Source: Arthrobacter sp. (lineage in GTDB: Bacteria > Actinomycetota > Actinomycetes > Actinomycetales > Micrococcaceae). From it: a stretch of DNA of 64,000 nucleotides. A model generated the notes under the pieces. The model did not search any database. It was not told where the DNA came from and saw only the letters and a program-made list of their open reading frames with translations. Where the stretch lies: NCBI GenBank assembly GCA_031277795.1, contig JAITLQ010000008.1, positions 1 to 64,000 of the forward strand. The letters run 5' to 3'. Positions 27,881-37,758 of the stretch are shown piece by piece; within the stretch, counting starts at the first letter, position 1, and every line of letters begins with the position of its first letter. The position numbers and the translations under genes are program-made.

Positions 27881-28354
27881 CTAGTTCGATTGCTTCTGGT
27901 TGCTGCACGTCACGGGCTGGCCGGGCTCGGCCGTGGCACTGAGCGCCTCGTTGCCATCCACGAGGACCACGCAGGAGAGCGAGGTCTTGGAGCTGGCCGG
28001 GGCGCCGGTGACCTCGAGCCGGGCGCCCTGGGTCACCGTGGTTTCCGTCTGCCAGAGCGCCGAGTCCTTGCCCTCCACGGGGGTGAGCGGGACGGTTCCG
28101 GCGTTGGCGCGCACGCTGCTCTTCCCGGGCTGCGGCGCGGTGTAGTAGGCCACGGCGCTGATCTGGCTCAGGTTCTCGCCCGTGGCCACGATCTTGTAGG
28201 TGACGGCCTGCGCGGGAGCATCCGAGGCCGGTTCGGAGCAGGCGGACAGACCGACCAGCAATGCCGCGGTCGCGCCCACGATGGCGGCGACGTGGGTCCT
28301 CGCCACGCGGATGGAGGAAGCGGGGCGGGCGGGGCGGGGCACGGCGAAACGCAT
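27881..28354 (-). CDS. MmpS-like lipoprotein
   Basis: Secreted lipoprotein of 157 residues: basic start, hydrophobic 22-36, lipobox LSAC with Cys39. The mature domain VTYKIVATGENLSQISAVAYYT, ALWQTETTV, SCVVLVDGNEAL is a small beta-sandwich of the pattern seen in MmpS family transport accessory proteins. In mycobacteria MmpS partners an MmpL exporter; no MmpL gene is present here, so the assignment rests on the fold pattern only. Confidence 0.65.
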   Translation of the reverse strand: MRFAVPRPARPASSIRVARTHVAAIVGATAALLVGLSACSEPASDAPAQAVTYKIVATGENLSQISAVAYYTAPQPGKSSVRANAGTVPLTPVEGKDSALWQTETTVTQGARLEVTGAPASSKTSLSCVVLVDGNEALSATAEPGQPVTCSNQKQSN

Positions 28355-28404
28355 GCCTTCCAGTCTGCCACCGAAGCCTGAACGCCGTTGACCGGACGGG
28401 GAGG

Positions 28405-28475
28405 CGCTTTCTCACGGCCGTCGCGTTTTCTCACGGCGATGATGACCGTGAAAAGTCCGGTGCACCGTGAGAAAC
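28405..28475. repeat. Inverted CTCACGG/CCGTGAG repeats
   Basis: TTTCTCACGG occurs twice (near 28408 and 28428) and its complement twice (CCGTGAAAA near 28449 and CCGTGAGAAA near 28469), forming alternative hairpins. A direct GGCAAAACCG pair follows near 28552 and 28574. Together these fill the gap between two minus-strand genes and may terminate transcription. Confidence 0.5.
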
Positions 28476-28585
28476 CGGTTGAGGGATCGACCCCGCCTCC
28501 CGCTTGTCGGATCTGCACCCCGCCGGGGCCGGTGTGAACCCCAGATGAGGCAGGCAAAACCGAAGTGTGGGAGGCAAAACCGCTC

Positions 28586-29494
28586 TTAGGCGAGCAACCC
28601 CGCGGCGCGCAGCTCATCGAGGAGCCGCGCGCGCAGGACGGAGGCCTCCTCGGCGAATCCGCGCTGCGCGACGACGTACGCGGCCTTGCCCTCCGGCTCC
28701 TCGATGCGGATGGGCTCGTAGCCCCAGTCGGCGAGGTCGTACGGCGAGGCCTGCATGTCCATGGCTCGCACCCGCCAGGAGAGCTCGAAGCAATCGGCGA
28801 CGAGTTCGGAGCTCACCGCTGGCAGGAGCTTGTACGCCCACTTGTAGAGGTCCATGTTGGCGTGCAGGCAGCCCGGCTGCTCGAGGTCCCGTTGCGTTTC
28901 GCGCGTGGGCTGCAGCTGGTTCAGCGGCACGGCCTCGGGGGAGTAGAAGCGGAAGGCGTCGAAGTGTGTACAGCGGATCTGGTGCGCCTCCACCACATCA
29001 TCCGTCCCCGCCGCGCCGAGCCGCAGCGGCAGGTACGCGTGGCGCACGCCGTGGACATCGGAGCGGTAGGCCATGGCCCACTCGTGCAGCCCGAAGCACG
29101 CGAAGTTGGCCGGGCGCGTGGCCGTGCCCACGAGGATGGCCCCGGCAAAGCTCACCATGGCGGCCCGGTCGCGCCCGAAGACCCCCACATCGGCGCACAC
29201 GCCGGGCGTCCCGGCGCCGTCGGCGTCCTCGATGACCCGGTAGTGCTTCCAACCGCCGCGCTCGGCCACCGCCTCAACACCGAGCAACACAGTGCCGGCG
29301 CCCGGGTGCCAGCGCTCCAGCTGGCCGGGCGTGAGCGAGTAGTAGGTGAAGAGGAAGTCGTGAACGGGGTGCGGCTTCGCAGTGCTGCGGCGCTCGCGGA
29401 AGGGGGCGGTGTACGGCGCCATGCGCTCCACGTGGGCGGCCTCGGCGGCGCGCCACCGCTCGGGTGTGAGCAGGGTGAGGGTGGCGGAGGGCAT
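28586..29494 (-). CDS. Conserved actinobacterial protein, often labelled 3-methyladenine DNA glycosylase
   Basis: A 302-residue protein with a strongly conserved core: HPVHDFLFTYYSLTPGQLERWHPG, THFDAFRFYSPEA, PGCLHANMDLYKWAYKL and MDMQASPYDLADWGYEPI (given here as family landmarks in pieces). Homologues in actinobacteria are often annotated as 3-methyladenine DNA glycosylase, but I see neither the HhH-GPD motif of AlkA nor TagA features, so the activity should be treated as unproven. The ATG of MPSATLT is preceded by GGAGGG. Confidence 0.7.
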   Translation of the reverse strand: MPSATLTLLTPERWRAAEAAHVERMAPYTAPFRERRSTAKPHPVHDFLFTYYSLTPGQLERWHPGAGTVLLGVEAVAERGGWKHYRVIEDADGAGTPGVCADVGVFGRDRAAMVSFAGAILVGTATRPANFACFGLHEWAMAYRSDVHGVRHAYLPLRLGAAGTDDVVEAHQIRCTHFDAFRFYSPEAVPLNQLQPTRETQRDLEQPGCLHANMDLYKWAYKLLPAVSSELVADCFELSWRVRAMDMQASPYDLADWGYEPIRIEEPEGKAAYVVAQRGFAEEASVLRARLLDELRAAGLLA

Positions 29495-29551
29495 GCCTTC
29501 ATGATCCCATGTGAGCGGGGACGCCCCGCCCGGGGCCCGAAAAGGGGAGTC

Positions 29552-30178
29552 GTGCTGCGCATCAGCTTCTTCGCCGCACTGGGGCTGCTGGCCGGATGCG
29601 GCGTGGCCACGCTCGTCGGTCCATCCGGTGCCGCGCTCTGGGCCCTGCCCGTCGGCCTGGCCGTGGCTTGCTTGAGCATCATCCTGACGGGCATCACGAG
29701 GTCCAGGGGCGCCAACGGGCTCGACGGGCCCGCGGAGGAGGTCGTGGCCGCCGCCCGTGCCAACGATCGCCTGGGCCTCGCCCGCGTGGACGCCCGCGAG
29801 GGGAGCGACACCGAGATCAACGGCCGCGCGCTCCTCGAGCTGCAGCTCTCCGTGATGCCCCGCCGCCGCGCGCCGTTTCGCACGACCGCCCGGCCCCTGG
29901 TCCCCGTGCGCTTGGCCGGGCGCTATGCGCCCGGCTCGCATCACGTCGTCGTCCTCTTCACGCCCGACGGCGCTGAGCTGGGTTTCCTTGACGACGATCC
30001 GTCCCAGCCACCCTGGGACCGGGTACGGGTGCCGGACGCCCACGAGCTCGGCGACCTCGTGCCGACGCGACGCGGGGTGCCGCAGGCGGACGGAACGTTG
30101 CGGCGCCCGTGGTCGGTGCCTCCCAGGGCAGGCGCCGGCTTGTCCGGGCGCTGCTCAGCCTGGTGGTCTTTGTCGTAG
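29552..30178 (+). CDS. Membrane protein with two N-terminal helices, unknown
   Basis: Not recognised. About 208 residues with two hydrophobic segments (about 3-22 and 27-46) and a soluble C-terminal part (LVPVRLAGRYAPGSHHVVVLF, DGAELGFLDDD). GTG was taken as start; GGGGAG lies close before it, and an ATG 17 codons upstream is an alternative. The last 70 bases overlap the start of the next frame, which could be a real overlap or the scar of a frameshift that split one gene. Confidence 0.5.
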   Translation: MLRISFFAALGLLAGCGVATLVGPSGAALWALPVGLAVACLSIILTGITRSRGANGLDGPAEEVVAAARANDRLGLARVDAREGSDTEINGRALLELQLSVMPRRRAPFRTTARPLVPVRLAGRYAPGSHHVVVLFTPDGAELGFLDDDPSQPPWDRVRVPDAHELGDLVPTRRGVPQADGTLRRPWSVPPRAGAGLSGRCSAWWSLS

Positions 30179-30726
30179 CCGCCACGGCCGTGGTCTATCC
30201 CTACCGCACGGCGCTGTGCCAGAGCATCGAGTCGCTCACGGCCGGGCAGGGGCTCCACGCCAACCTGTTTCGCGAGCCGTACACGCGCGACGCCCTCCAG
30301 GCGCTTGCCGCGGCCAGCGGGACCACCGTGGCGAGCGAGGTGATGGTGCGCGTCGACCGCATCGATGCGGACGTGCCGCTCGTGCAAGGGCACGTGGCCA
30401 CCGACGACTGGTTCTACGAGCGGGGCACCGCGCAACGTCGCGGGTAGGCCGCCATCCAGCCGGCGGTCCCCGGCGAGCAGTTCGAGCTGACCTCGGTGGC
30501 CTGGACGAAGATCCTGGCCAACGTCGAGCGGGCGGCGCGAGAGTCCGGCCTACCCGTGGCGAGCGCCTTCGCGATCGTGCAGCGCTCCGTCGACGAAAAC
30601 ATCGAGAGCGAGAGCTTAGGTGATCGGGTTGGTCCGGTCGAGGTGCGGATCCACCTGAGCGGCGAGGACGGGAACGCCTCGTTCATGACCGACGCGGACG
30701 GCACCGGCTTCGCGCGCGTCTCCTAA
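30109..30726 (+). pseudogene. Membrane-anchored protein split by an in-frame stop
   Basis: One continuous reading frame runs across the whole span and is interrupted by a single TAG at 30445-30447. The first part has a membrane helix (ALLSLVVFVVAATAVVY) and a soluble segment; the second part (VAWTKILANVERAARESGLP ... GPVEVRIHLSGEDG) continues in the same frame without loss of coding character. Product unknown. Either a genuine nonsense mutation or a base error at the TAG. Confidence 0.6.
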
Positions 30727-30842
30727 GCGCGGCGCGCGGGCGCGGTGCATCGCCGCGGGCCCGCCGTGGTCCCGCGTTGGGCGCGGCTCGCCCGCGGACC
30801 CGGCCCCGCGCCGTCGGGCAGCTTTGCCCTTGACAACGCGCA

Positions 30843-30902
30843 ACGGCGCGATCGATTCAAAACGGCCGCAACCTTCCGGCCGTTCTGAAGCGATCGCGCC
30901 GT
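30843..30902. terminator. Bidirectional hairpin, family 4 copy 1
   Basis: Two 26-base arms with two mismatches, joined by an 8-base loop CAACCTTC. It lies between the split gene and the convergent aspA. The loop and right arm (GGCCGTTCTGAAGCGATCG) recur at 53024-53082. Confidence 0.75.
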
Positions 30903-30926
30903 CTCAGCGCGCGTGCGTGCCGGCGA

Positions 30927-32333
30927 CTACTCGCCGGCCACCGTGTGGCCGGTCGCGTCTGCGAGGGCCTGCTTGATCGTCTCGGCGTCCAGCACGCCCT
31001 CCTCGAGGGCGAGCTCCAGCAGGCCGCGCTTCTCATCCAGCGCGCGGTGCATGAGCTCGGCGGACTTGGCGTAGCCGATGAGCGGGGAGAGGGCCGTGAC
31101 CACGGAGACCGACTCGGCCACGCGGCGCGCCAGCACCTCCTCGTTGGCGGTGATGCCCACGACGCACTTGTTCTCCAGGGTGGAGCACGCGTTCTGCAGC
31201 GACTCGACGGCGTCGAAGAGGACGTCGGCCATGACGGGCTCAAACGCGTTGAGCTGCAGCTGGCCGGCCTCCACGGCGAAGGCCACGGTGTTGTCGGCGC
31301 CGACGATGCGGAAGGCCACCTGGTTGACGACCTCGGGGATCACCGGGTTGACCTTGCCCGGCATGATGGAGGAACCGGCCTGGACGGCGGGCAGGTTGAT
31401 CTCGCAGAAGCCGGCCTGCGGGCCCGAGGAGAGCAGACGCAGGTCGTTGCAGATCTTGGAGAGCTTGATCGCAGCGCGCTTCAGGGCGCCGGAGATCAGC
31501 ACGAACACGCCGGTGTCGCTGGTGGCCTCGATGAGGTTGGCGGCGCCGATGATGTGGATACCGGTGATGTCGGCGAGGGCCTTCAGGACCAGCGGGCGGT
31601 ACTCCGGCAGCGCCGTGATGCCCGTACCGATCGCCGTGGCACCCAGGTTGAGCTCCAGCAGGTTCGGGGACAGCGTCTCCAACAGGAGCGAGTCCTCGGA
31701 GAGCGTGTCGGCAAACGCGCCGAACTCCTGACCCAGGGTCATCGGCACGGCGTCCTGCAGCTGCGTGCGGCCGATCTTGGTGATGTGGGCGAAGTCCTGC
31801 GCCTTGGCGCGGAAGGCCCGTTGCAGCGACACATGCGCGGTCAGCAGCGGTTCCATCGACTTGTACAGCGCCAGCTTGAGGGCCGAGGGGTACACATCGT
31901 TGGTGGACTGCGCGCGGTTCACGTGGTCGATGGGGTCGACGTAGCCCATGGGCTGGCCCAGGATCTGCGCCGCGCGGTGGGCGATGACCTCGTTGGCGTT
32001 CATGTTGGTGGACGTGCCGGCGCCGCCCTGCACGCGGTCGATGGGGAACTGATCGTCCCACTTGCCGTCCATGACCTCGATCGAGGCCGCCTCGATCGCG
32101 CCGGCGCGCTCGTCGTCCAGCTCGCCGAGCTGATTGTTGGCGCGGGCCGCGGCCAGCTTGATCGCGCCCAGCGCCCACACGAGCGAGCGGACGCCGCCGA
32201 TGGGGCGGCCGGTAATGGGGAAGTTCTCCACGGCGCGCAGGGTGCTGATGCCCCACAACACGTCATTGGGCACCTCGCGGCTGCCCAGAGAATCCTTTTC
32301 GACACGGGTTCCTGCGGTGGCAGGGGTGGTCAT
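30927..32333 (-). CDS. aspA: Aspartate ammonia-lyase
   Basis: Fumarase/aspartase superfamily enzyme of 468 residues that converts L-aspartate to fumarate and ammonia. The flexible catalytic loop GSSIMPGKVNP (about 318-328) and TSTNMNANEVI are present; the latter is typical of aspartases and fumarases. Fumarase C is the main alternative, but the N-terminal EKDSLGSREVP and the FEPVMA segment favour aspartase. ATG with AGGAG six bases upstream. Single gene ending at the hairpin before the split gene. Confidence 0.9.
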   Translation of the reverse strand: MTTPATAGTRVEKDSLGSREVPNDVLWGISTLRAVENFPITGRPIGGVRSLVWALGAIKLAAARANNQLGELDDERAGAIEAASIEVMDGKWDDQFPIDRVQGGAGTSTNMNANEVIAHRAAQILGQPMGYVDPIDHVNRAQSTNDVYPSALKLALYKSMEPLLTAHVSLQRAFRAKAQDFAHITKIGRTQLQDAVPMTLGQEFGAFADTLSEDSLLLETLSPNLLELNLGATAIGTGITALPEYRPLVLKALADITGIHIIGAANLIEATSDTGVFVLISGALKRAAIKLSKICNDLRLLSSGPQAGFCEINLPAVQAGSSIMPGKVNPVIPEVVNQVAFRIVGADNTVAFAVEAGQLQLNAFEPVMADVLFDAVESLQNACSTLENKCVVGITANEEVLARRVAESVSVVTALSPLIGYAKSAELMHRALDEKRGLLELALEEGVLDAETIKQALADATGHTVAGE

Positions 32334-32538
32334 CGTTGCTCCTGTTGATGTCCGTGATTCGTGTCCGCCCGGGGCGTCATGGAGGGGGCGGCGCGTCGCC
32401 GTTGACGCGGTGGGCTCGGCGTCTGCCGTTGGGCCCACATGCCAACCCTAGCCTGGGGTCTGACCACAGCGCATATCGTGCCCCGTTCAGCGCCCGGCCC
32501 GCGCCCCCGGGGCGTGTGGGGGGACCCGAGAAAATGCG

Positions 32539-32573
32539 CGACGCCGCCCGCTCACGGTGAGCGGGCGGCGTCG
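32539..32573 (-). terminator. Terminator after the first DUF1801 gene
   Basis: Perfect 16-base arms (32539-32554 and 32558-32573) around a CGG loop, 24 bases after the stop of the minus-strand DUF1801 gene. Confidence 0.8.
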
Positions 32574-32596
32574 GGCAGGGGGCGACGGCGGGTGGT

Positions 32597-33046
32597 TCAG
32601 CCGGCCTGGCCGGCCGCCTTGCGCACGAGGGCGGCGATCTCCGCCGCCACCTTGTCGTCGATGTCCAGGAGGGCGCGATCGGTGGCCCACATGTTCCCGT
32701 CGTCGAGGAGCGCGCCTTGCTCGAAGCCGAGCGTGGCGTAGCGGGCCTTGAACTTGGCGGCTGGCTTGAAGAACACGGCGGCCTTGCCGTCGCGCGCCCA
32801 CGTCGGCATGCCGTACCAGGTCTTGGGCGCCAGCTCGGGGGCGACCTCGGCCACGATCTGCGCGATCCGCTCGGCGAGTTCGCGGTCCTTGCCCTCCAAC
32901 GACTCGATGGCGGAGCGGTTGTCTTGCGCCTCCGCCGCCGCCTTGTCGGCGTCCTTGGCGCGCTTGGCCTCGGCCCGCAGTTCGGCGGCGCGGGCCTTGG
33001 CGGCCGCCTTCTCTTCGGCGCTCAGGCCGGGGTTTTTCTCGCTCAT
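32597..33046 (-). CDS. DUF1801-like protein, paralogue 1
   Basis: A 149-residue protein: Ala/Lys/Glu-rich helical N terminus (1-55) and a DUF1801 (YdhG-like) domain with the landmark TWYGMPTWARDGKAAVFFKP. DUF1801 proteins include a putative iron chaperone, but the role is not settled. The adjacent upstream gene encodes a paralogue with an identical first stretch (MSEKNPGLSAEEKAAAKARA), so the two arose by tandem duplication. Confidence 0.8.
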   Translation of the reverse strand: MSEKNPGLSAEEKAAAKARAAELRAEAKRAKDADKAAAEAQDNRSAIESLEGKDRELAERIAQIVAEVAPELAPKTWYGMPTWARDGKAAVFFKPAAKFKARYATLGFEQGALLDDGNMWATDRALLDIDDKVAAEIAALVRKAAGQAG

Positions 33047-33086
33047 GACGCAGATCATGCCACCGCGGGCGGCCGAACGCGCGCGC

Positions 33087-33542
33087 TCACGACGCGGGAA
33101 GCGGCTGCGCCGCCTGGCGCACCAGCTCGACGATGCGCCGGCGCGTGGCGGGGCCCATGCCGGTGAGGGCGAAGGAGGTGGGCCAGAACTCGCCGTCGTC
33201 CAGCGGCGCCGCCGCGTCGAAACCCAGGGTGGGATAGCGGGTCTTGAACTTGAGGGCGGGTTGGAAGAAGAAGACGGTCTTGCCGTCGCGGGCCCAGGCC
33301 GGCATGCCATACATCGTCTTGCGGGTCAGCTGCGGCGCCACCTCCGCCACGATCTCGCCCAAGGTGAGCAGCAGCTCACGATCGAGTCCCTCGGTGGCGG
33401 CCAGCGCGTCGTCGTACGCCTGGGCCTCCGCCGCGAGCTTGTCTTCCGCTTTCTTGGCGCGGGCCTCGGCACGCAGCTCGGCGGCGCGGGCCTTGGCGGC
33501 CGCCTTCTCTTCGGCGCTCAGGCCGGGGTTCTTCTCGCTCAT
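33087..33542 (-). CDS. DUF1801-like protein, paralogue 2
   Basis: A 151-residue paralogue of its neighbour, 40 bases apart, with the same N terminus and the domain landmark TMYGMPAWARDGKTVFFFQP. The C-terminal halves have diverged (for example LVRKAAGQ versus LVRQAAQP), whereas the first 27 residues are almost unchanged. Cytoplasmic, function unknown. Confidence 0.8.
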   Translation of the reverse strand: MSEKNPGLSAEEKAAAKARAAELRAEARAKKAEDKLAAEAQAYDDALAATEGLDRELLLTLGEIVAEVAPQLTRKTMYGMPAWARDGKTVFFFQPALKFKTRYPTLGFDAAAPLDDGEFWPTSFALTGMGPATRRRIVELVRQAAQPLPAS

Positions 33543-33865
33543 GCGCCCGATCTTGCCAGCCCGTGTGGCCGCACGAGCGCGCTCCGAGCGCCTCCATCCC
33601 AAGATCGTCGAGAGCCCCCAGCCCTCAGGATCGGAGTGGGTTGTGTACGTTTTTGGGCCGAAAAGCGTACACAACCCACTCCGATCCTGGAGGGTGGGGA
33701 GCCGGGAGGGCTGGGACGGGCACTGGGAGACCGGGAGGGCCGGGTGGACGGGGCGAAGGTCTGGGAGGGGCGGGGCCGGGGACGCCGGGAGGGGCAACAG
33801 GGACGGAAAGGGCGGGGTAGGGAGCGACGCACCTCGCTCCCCACCCCGCCCGGGCTGTGGATGGC
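33543..33865. other. Gene-free gap with palindrome and G-rich tract
   Basis: Contains the second-best copy of the family 1 palindrome and, after it, a G-rich stretch (33763-33796) with six runs of three or four G. No coding sequence is credible. Confidence 0.6.
33628..33687. repeat. Dispersed palindrome family 1, copy 4 (near perfect)
   Basis: Perfect 22-base arms (33628-33649 and 33666-33687) beginning GGATCGGAGTGGGTTG around a 16-base centre TTTTTGGGCCGAAAAG that is itself nearly self-complementary. Confidence 0.88.
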
Positions 33866-34588
<723 letters not shown>

Positions 34589-34617
34589 GTCTTGTCCTTG
34601 CATGTGGTGGGGGTGGC

Positions 34618-36150
34618 TCAGGCCACGGAGCGGAGGGCCTCGGCGGGGCGCAGACGGGCGGCGCGCCAGCCGCCCAGCAGGCCCGCGAGAAGGCCGCCCA
34701 CGATGGCGATGCCGGCGGCGATGGCCATGACCATCGGCGTGAACGGGGCGTTGAGCACGATGTCGGAGGCCGAGGTGGCGGTCGAGGCGGCACCGGGCAT
34801 GCCGCCCTCGCCACCCGTGCCGGAACCGGAGCCGCCGGGGCCACCCTGGCCGCCGCCGAAGCCGCCGCCAAAGCCGGAGCCGGTGGAGGCGGAGGCCGTC
34901 AGGGTCGGGCCCACCATGTTGATGATCCAGATGCCCAGGAGGCCGACGGCGATGCCGATGACGCCGCCGATGATCGCCTGCACGAGCGACTCGCCCGCCA
35001 CCTGCTTCACGATGGAGCCGTTGCGCCAGCCGACGGCCTTGAGCGTGCCGAACTCGCGGGTGCGGCGGGAGACGCCGGAGATGGTCAGGAGGATCGCGAG
35101 CAGGAAGGCCACGCCGAGGACGGCGACGGAGAGCCAGGTGCCCAGCGAGGACACCAGGTTCGAGGCGGTGGAGAGGGAGCCGGACACCGTGGAGGCCAGG
35201 TCCTCCTGCGAGTTGATCTCCTGATCCGGCAGCGCCTCGGTGAGGGAGGTCTTGAGCGCGGAGATGTCGTTGGAGGAGGCGGCCTTCACATACACCGTGG
35301 AGATGGTGTCCTCCGAGTCGGAGAGCGTCTGCGCCAGGACCAGCGGGATGAAGACGTTGGAGGCGGTCTCGCCCTCGGAACCCGTGGCCTTCACGAGGCC
35401 AACCACTGTGAAGTCCTTGCCGCCCAGGTTGACCTTGTCGCCCACGGCGATGTCCTCGCTCGTGGCGTACGAGGAGTCGACCACGGCGTTGTACTTGCCG
35501 GCATCGGAGGCGGCGAGCGTGCGGCCGTCGGTCACCTCAACGGAGGAGAGCGGGCCAACGGTGGAGGCGTTCTCGTCCACGCCCATGACGGTCATCTGGT
35601 TGACGTCGAAGTTGCCGCCGGGGCCGCCGGCCTGGCCGCCCGCGGCGCCCTCGCCGCTCGGGGGCTGCTGGCCCTGGGCCGTGCCGGAGGAGTCGGTGCT
35701 GCCCGAGCTGGTGTCGGGGCGCTGCGGGATCTCGCCGGAGAACTCGATGTTGTTCAGCGAGAGCACGGCCGAGGCGGCCTCGACGCCCTCGGTGCCGCTG
35801 ATGGTCTTCAGCGCGGAGGCGTCGAAGGTGCCGGCGCCGCGGCTCGTGGAGAGCCGGGTCTGCGAGAGCGACTGCGTTCCATCCGAATCGGTGGTGCCGT
35901 CGTCTTCGGAGAAGTCGAAGTTCTGGCGGCCGCCGCCGCCCTCGGTGGGAGCGGCCGGTTCGCTCGTGACGGTGAGGTCGGTGCCCACACCGTACACGGA
36001 GGAGAGTGCCTGCTCCTGGGCTCCCTTCACGCCGGAGGAGAGGGAGTTGACGATGATCACCAGGGCGATGGCGAGGGCCATGGCGACGGCGATGATCGCG
36101 GTCTGCTTGCGGCGGCCGGAGAGCTCGCGCCGCAGGTAGCGGAAGAACAT
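34618..36150 (-). CDS. MacB-type ABC transporter, permease
   Basis: FtsX/MacB-type permease of 510 residues: one N-terminal helix (about 20-42), an extracytoplasmic MacB_PCD domain of about 300 residues with Gly/Ser/Gln-rich loops, then three C-terminal helices and the conserved end RPAEALRSVA. A Gly/Phe-rich loop (GSGFGGGFGGGQGG) lies between the second and third C-terminal helices. Transported substrate unknown; the family exports peptides, lipoproteins or antibiotics, or acts mechanically. ATG with AAGGGAT upstream. Confidence 0.88.
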   Translation of the reverse strand: MFFRYLRRELSGRRKQTAIIAVAMALAIALVIIVNSLSSGVKGAQEQALSSVYGVGTDLTVTSEPAAPTEGGGGRQNFDFSEDDGTTDSDGTQSLSQTRLSTSRGAGTFDASALKTISGTEGVEAASAVLSLNNIEFSGEIPQRPDTSSGSTDSSGTAQGQQPPSGEGAAGGQAGGPGGNFDVNQMTVMGVDENASTVGPLSSVEVTDGRTLAASDAGKYNAVVDSSYATSEDIAVGDKVNLGGKDFTVVGLVKATGSEGETASNVFIPLVLAQTLSDSEDTISTVYVKAASSNDISALKTSLTEALPDQEINSQEDLASTVSGSLSTASNLVSSLGTWLSVAVLGVAFLLAILLTISGVSRRTREFGTLKAVGWRNGSIVKQVAGESLVQAIIGGVIGIAVGLLGIWIINMVGPTLTASASTGSGFGGGFGGGQGGPGGSGSGTGGEGGMPGAASTATSASDIVLNAPFTPMVMAIAAGIAIVGGLLAGLLGGWRAARLRPAEALRSVA

Positions 36151-36471
36151 AGGGATCCCTTCGAGGGACGGCACCATGCCGCCCGTCTACCCGAGAAAAC
36201 TAGGGAGCGCGCGTGTGGATGCCGCTGGGTTCCGCTGTGCCCTGACTGTGCGCTGGCAAAAGTCTGTGAGCCACCTGGGCATGGATGTGTGAGCCCTGTA
36301 CGACGACGCGGGCGGGCTCAGGCGTCCGGGGCGCCTTCGCCGACGGCGGGTGCTCGCCTCGCGTTGGCTCCTCACCCGAGGGCCGCCTCACCCGCCCAAC
36401 GCGAAAGGCGCCGCCGCCCCGTGAAGGGGCGGCGGCGCCGTCGTGCGTTGGAAACGCGGGAAGGGTGCGGG
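36151..36471. other. Gene-free gap between lysC and the MacB operon
   Basis: Holds the lysC terminator (separate entry), a CGCGTTGG/CCAACGCG inverted repeat at 36360-36367 and 36396-36403, a GCCGACGGCGGGTG motif near 36339 and, nearest the permease start, the presumed promoter of the MacB pair, which I could not define. Confidence 0.5.
36407..36439 (-). terminator. lysC terminator
   Basis: GGCGCCGCCGCCCC pairs perfectly with GGGGCGGCGGCGCC around GTGAA, followed on the minus strand by TTTCGC. It is 33 bases past the lysC stop. Confidence 0.85.
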
Positions 36472-37758
36472 TCAGCGACCCGTGCCGCCGTACACCGTGG
36501 CGGCCTCGGCGGAGTCCAGGCCGAAGGCCGTGTGGACGGCCTCGACGGCCTTGGCCAGGCGGTCGGCGTGCGTGACGATCGAGATGCGGATCTCCGAGGT
36601 GGAGATCATGTCGACGTTCACGCCGTTGTCGGAGAGCGCCTTGAAGAAGGTGTGCGAGACGCCCGGGTTGGAGCGCATGCCGGCGCCCACCAGGGAGAGC
36701 TTGCCGATCTCCTCGTTGTAGTCGATGTCGGCGAAGCCGATGCTCCCCTGCGCCGAACGCAGGGCCTCGAGGGCGGCCTGGCCCTCGGCGATCGGCACGG
36801 TGAAGGAGATGTCCGTGCGGCCGGAACCGGCCGTGGAGACGTTCTGCACGATCATGTCGATGTTGGCGTTGGCCCCGGCGATGACGCCGAAGATCTCGGC
36901 CGCCTTGCCCGGGATATCCGGCACGCCAATGATGGTGACCTTGGCCTCGGAGAGGTCGTGGGCAACGCCGGCGACGATGGGCTGTTCCAAGGGTTCACCC
37001 TCCTGCAGGTGGATCTTGTCATCGGGGCTGGGCACAATCCAGGTCCCCTCGTGGTGGCTAAAGGAGCTGCGCACGTGCAGCGGCACGCCGAAGCGGCGCG
37101 CGTACTCGACGCAGCGCAGGTGAAGGATCTTGGCGCCGTTGGCCGCGAGCTCCAGCATCTCCTCGGAGGAGACCTTCTCGAGCTTGCGGGCGCTGGGGAC
37201 CACGCGCGGATCGGCGGAGTAGACGCCGTCCACGTCGGTGTAGATCTCGCAGACGTCGGCTCCCAGCGCGGCTGCGAGGGCCACCGCGGTGGTGTCGGAG
37301 CCGCCGCGGCCCATGGTGGTGATGTTGTTGGAGTCCTTGGACATGCCCTGGAAGCCAGCGACGATCGCGACCATGCCGCGGTCGATGGCGCGGCGCACGC
37401 GCGCCGGGGACACCTCCACGATCCGCGCGCGGCCGTGCAGCGCGTCGGTGATCATGCCGGCCTGGGAACCGGTGAAGGAGACGGCCGAGCCGCCCTGCGC
37501 GTCGATCGCCATGGCCAGCAGGGCCATGGAGATGCGCTCGCCGGAGGAGAGGAGCATGTCCATCTCACGGGCGGGGCCCTCGGGGGTCACCTGGTTGGCC
37601 AGGTCAAGGAGGTCGTCGGTGGTGTCGCCCATGGCGGAGACCACCACGACCACGTCATGGCCGGCGTTCTTGGTCTCGATGACGCGGCGCGCGACGCGGT
37701 TGATGCCTTCGGCGTCGGCCACGGAGGACCCGCCGAATTTCTGCACGATGAGGCTCAT
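36472..37758 (-). CDS. lysC: Aspartokinase
   Basis: Aspartate kinase of 428 residues: phosphorylates aspartate in the first step toward lysine, threonine and methionine. KFGGSS at 7-12 and the catalytic domain to about 240 are followed by two ACT domains ([15 protein letters not shown] and [16 protein letters not shown]) that bind feedback inhibitors. Length is that of the actinobacterial alpha subunit; an internal start for a beta subunit is likely in this class. The usual downstream asd gene is missing: a terminator follows directly. Confidence 0.96.
   Translation of the reverse strand: MSLIVQKFGGSSVADAEGINRVARRVIETKNAGHDVVVVVSAMGDTTDDLLDLANQVTPEGPAREMDMLLSSGERISMALLAMAIDAQGGSAVSFTGSQAGMITDALHGRARIVEVSPARVRRAIDRGMVAIVAGFQGMSKDSNNITTMGRGGSDTTAVALAAALGADVCEIYTDVDGVYSADPRVVPSARKLEKVSSEEMLELAANGAKILHLRCVEYARRFGVPLHVRSSFSHHEGTWIVPSPDDKIHLQEGEPLEQPIVAGVAHDLSEAKVTIIGVPDIPGKAAEIFGVIAGANANIDMIVQNVSTAGSGRTDISFTVPIAEGQAALEALRSAQGSIGFADIDYNEEIGKLSLVGAGMRSNPGVSHTFFKALSDNGVNVDMISTSEIRISIVTHADRLAKAVEAVHTAFGLDSAEAATVYGGTGR

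Noticed and set aside
33628-33687. Simple rho-independent terminator for the second DUF1801 or ABC gene
   Set aside because: The same sequence recurs at unrelated positions, including upstream of lysC, so it is recorded as a dispersed repeat instead.
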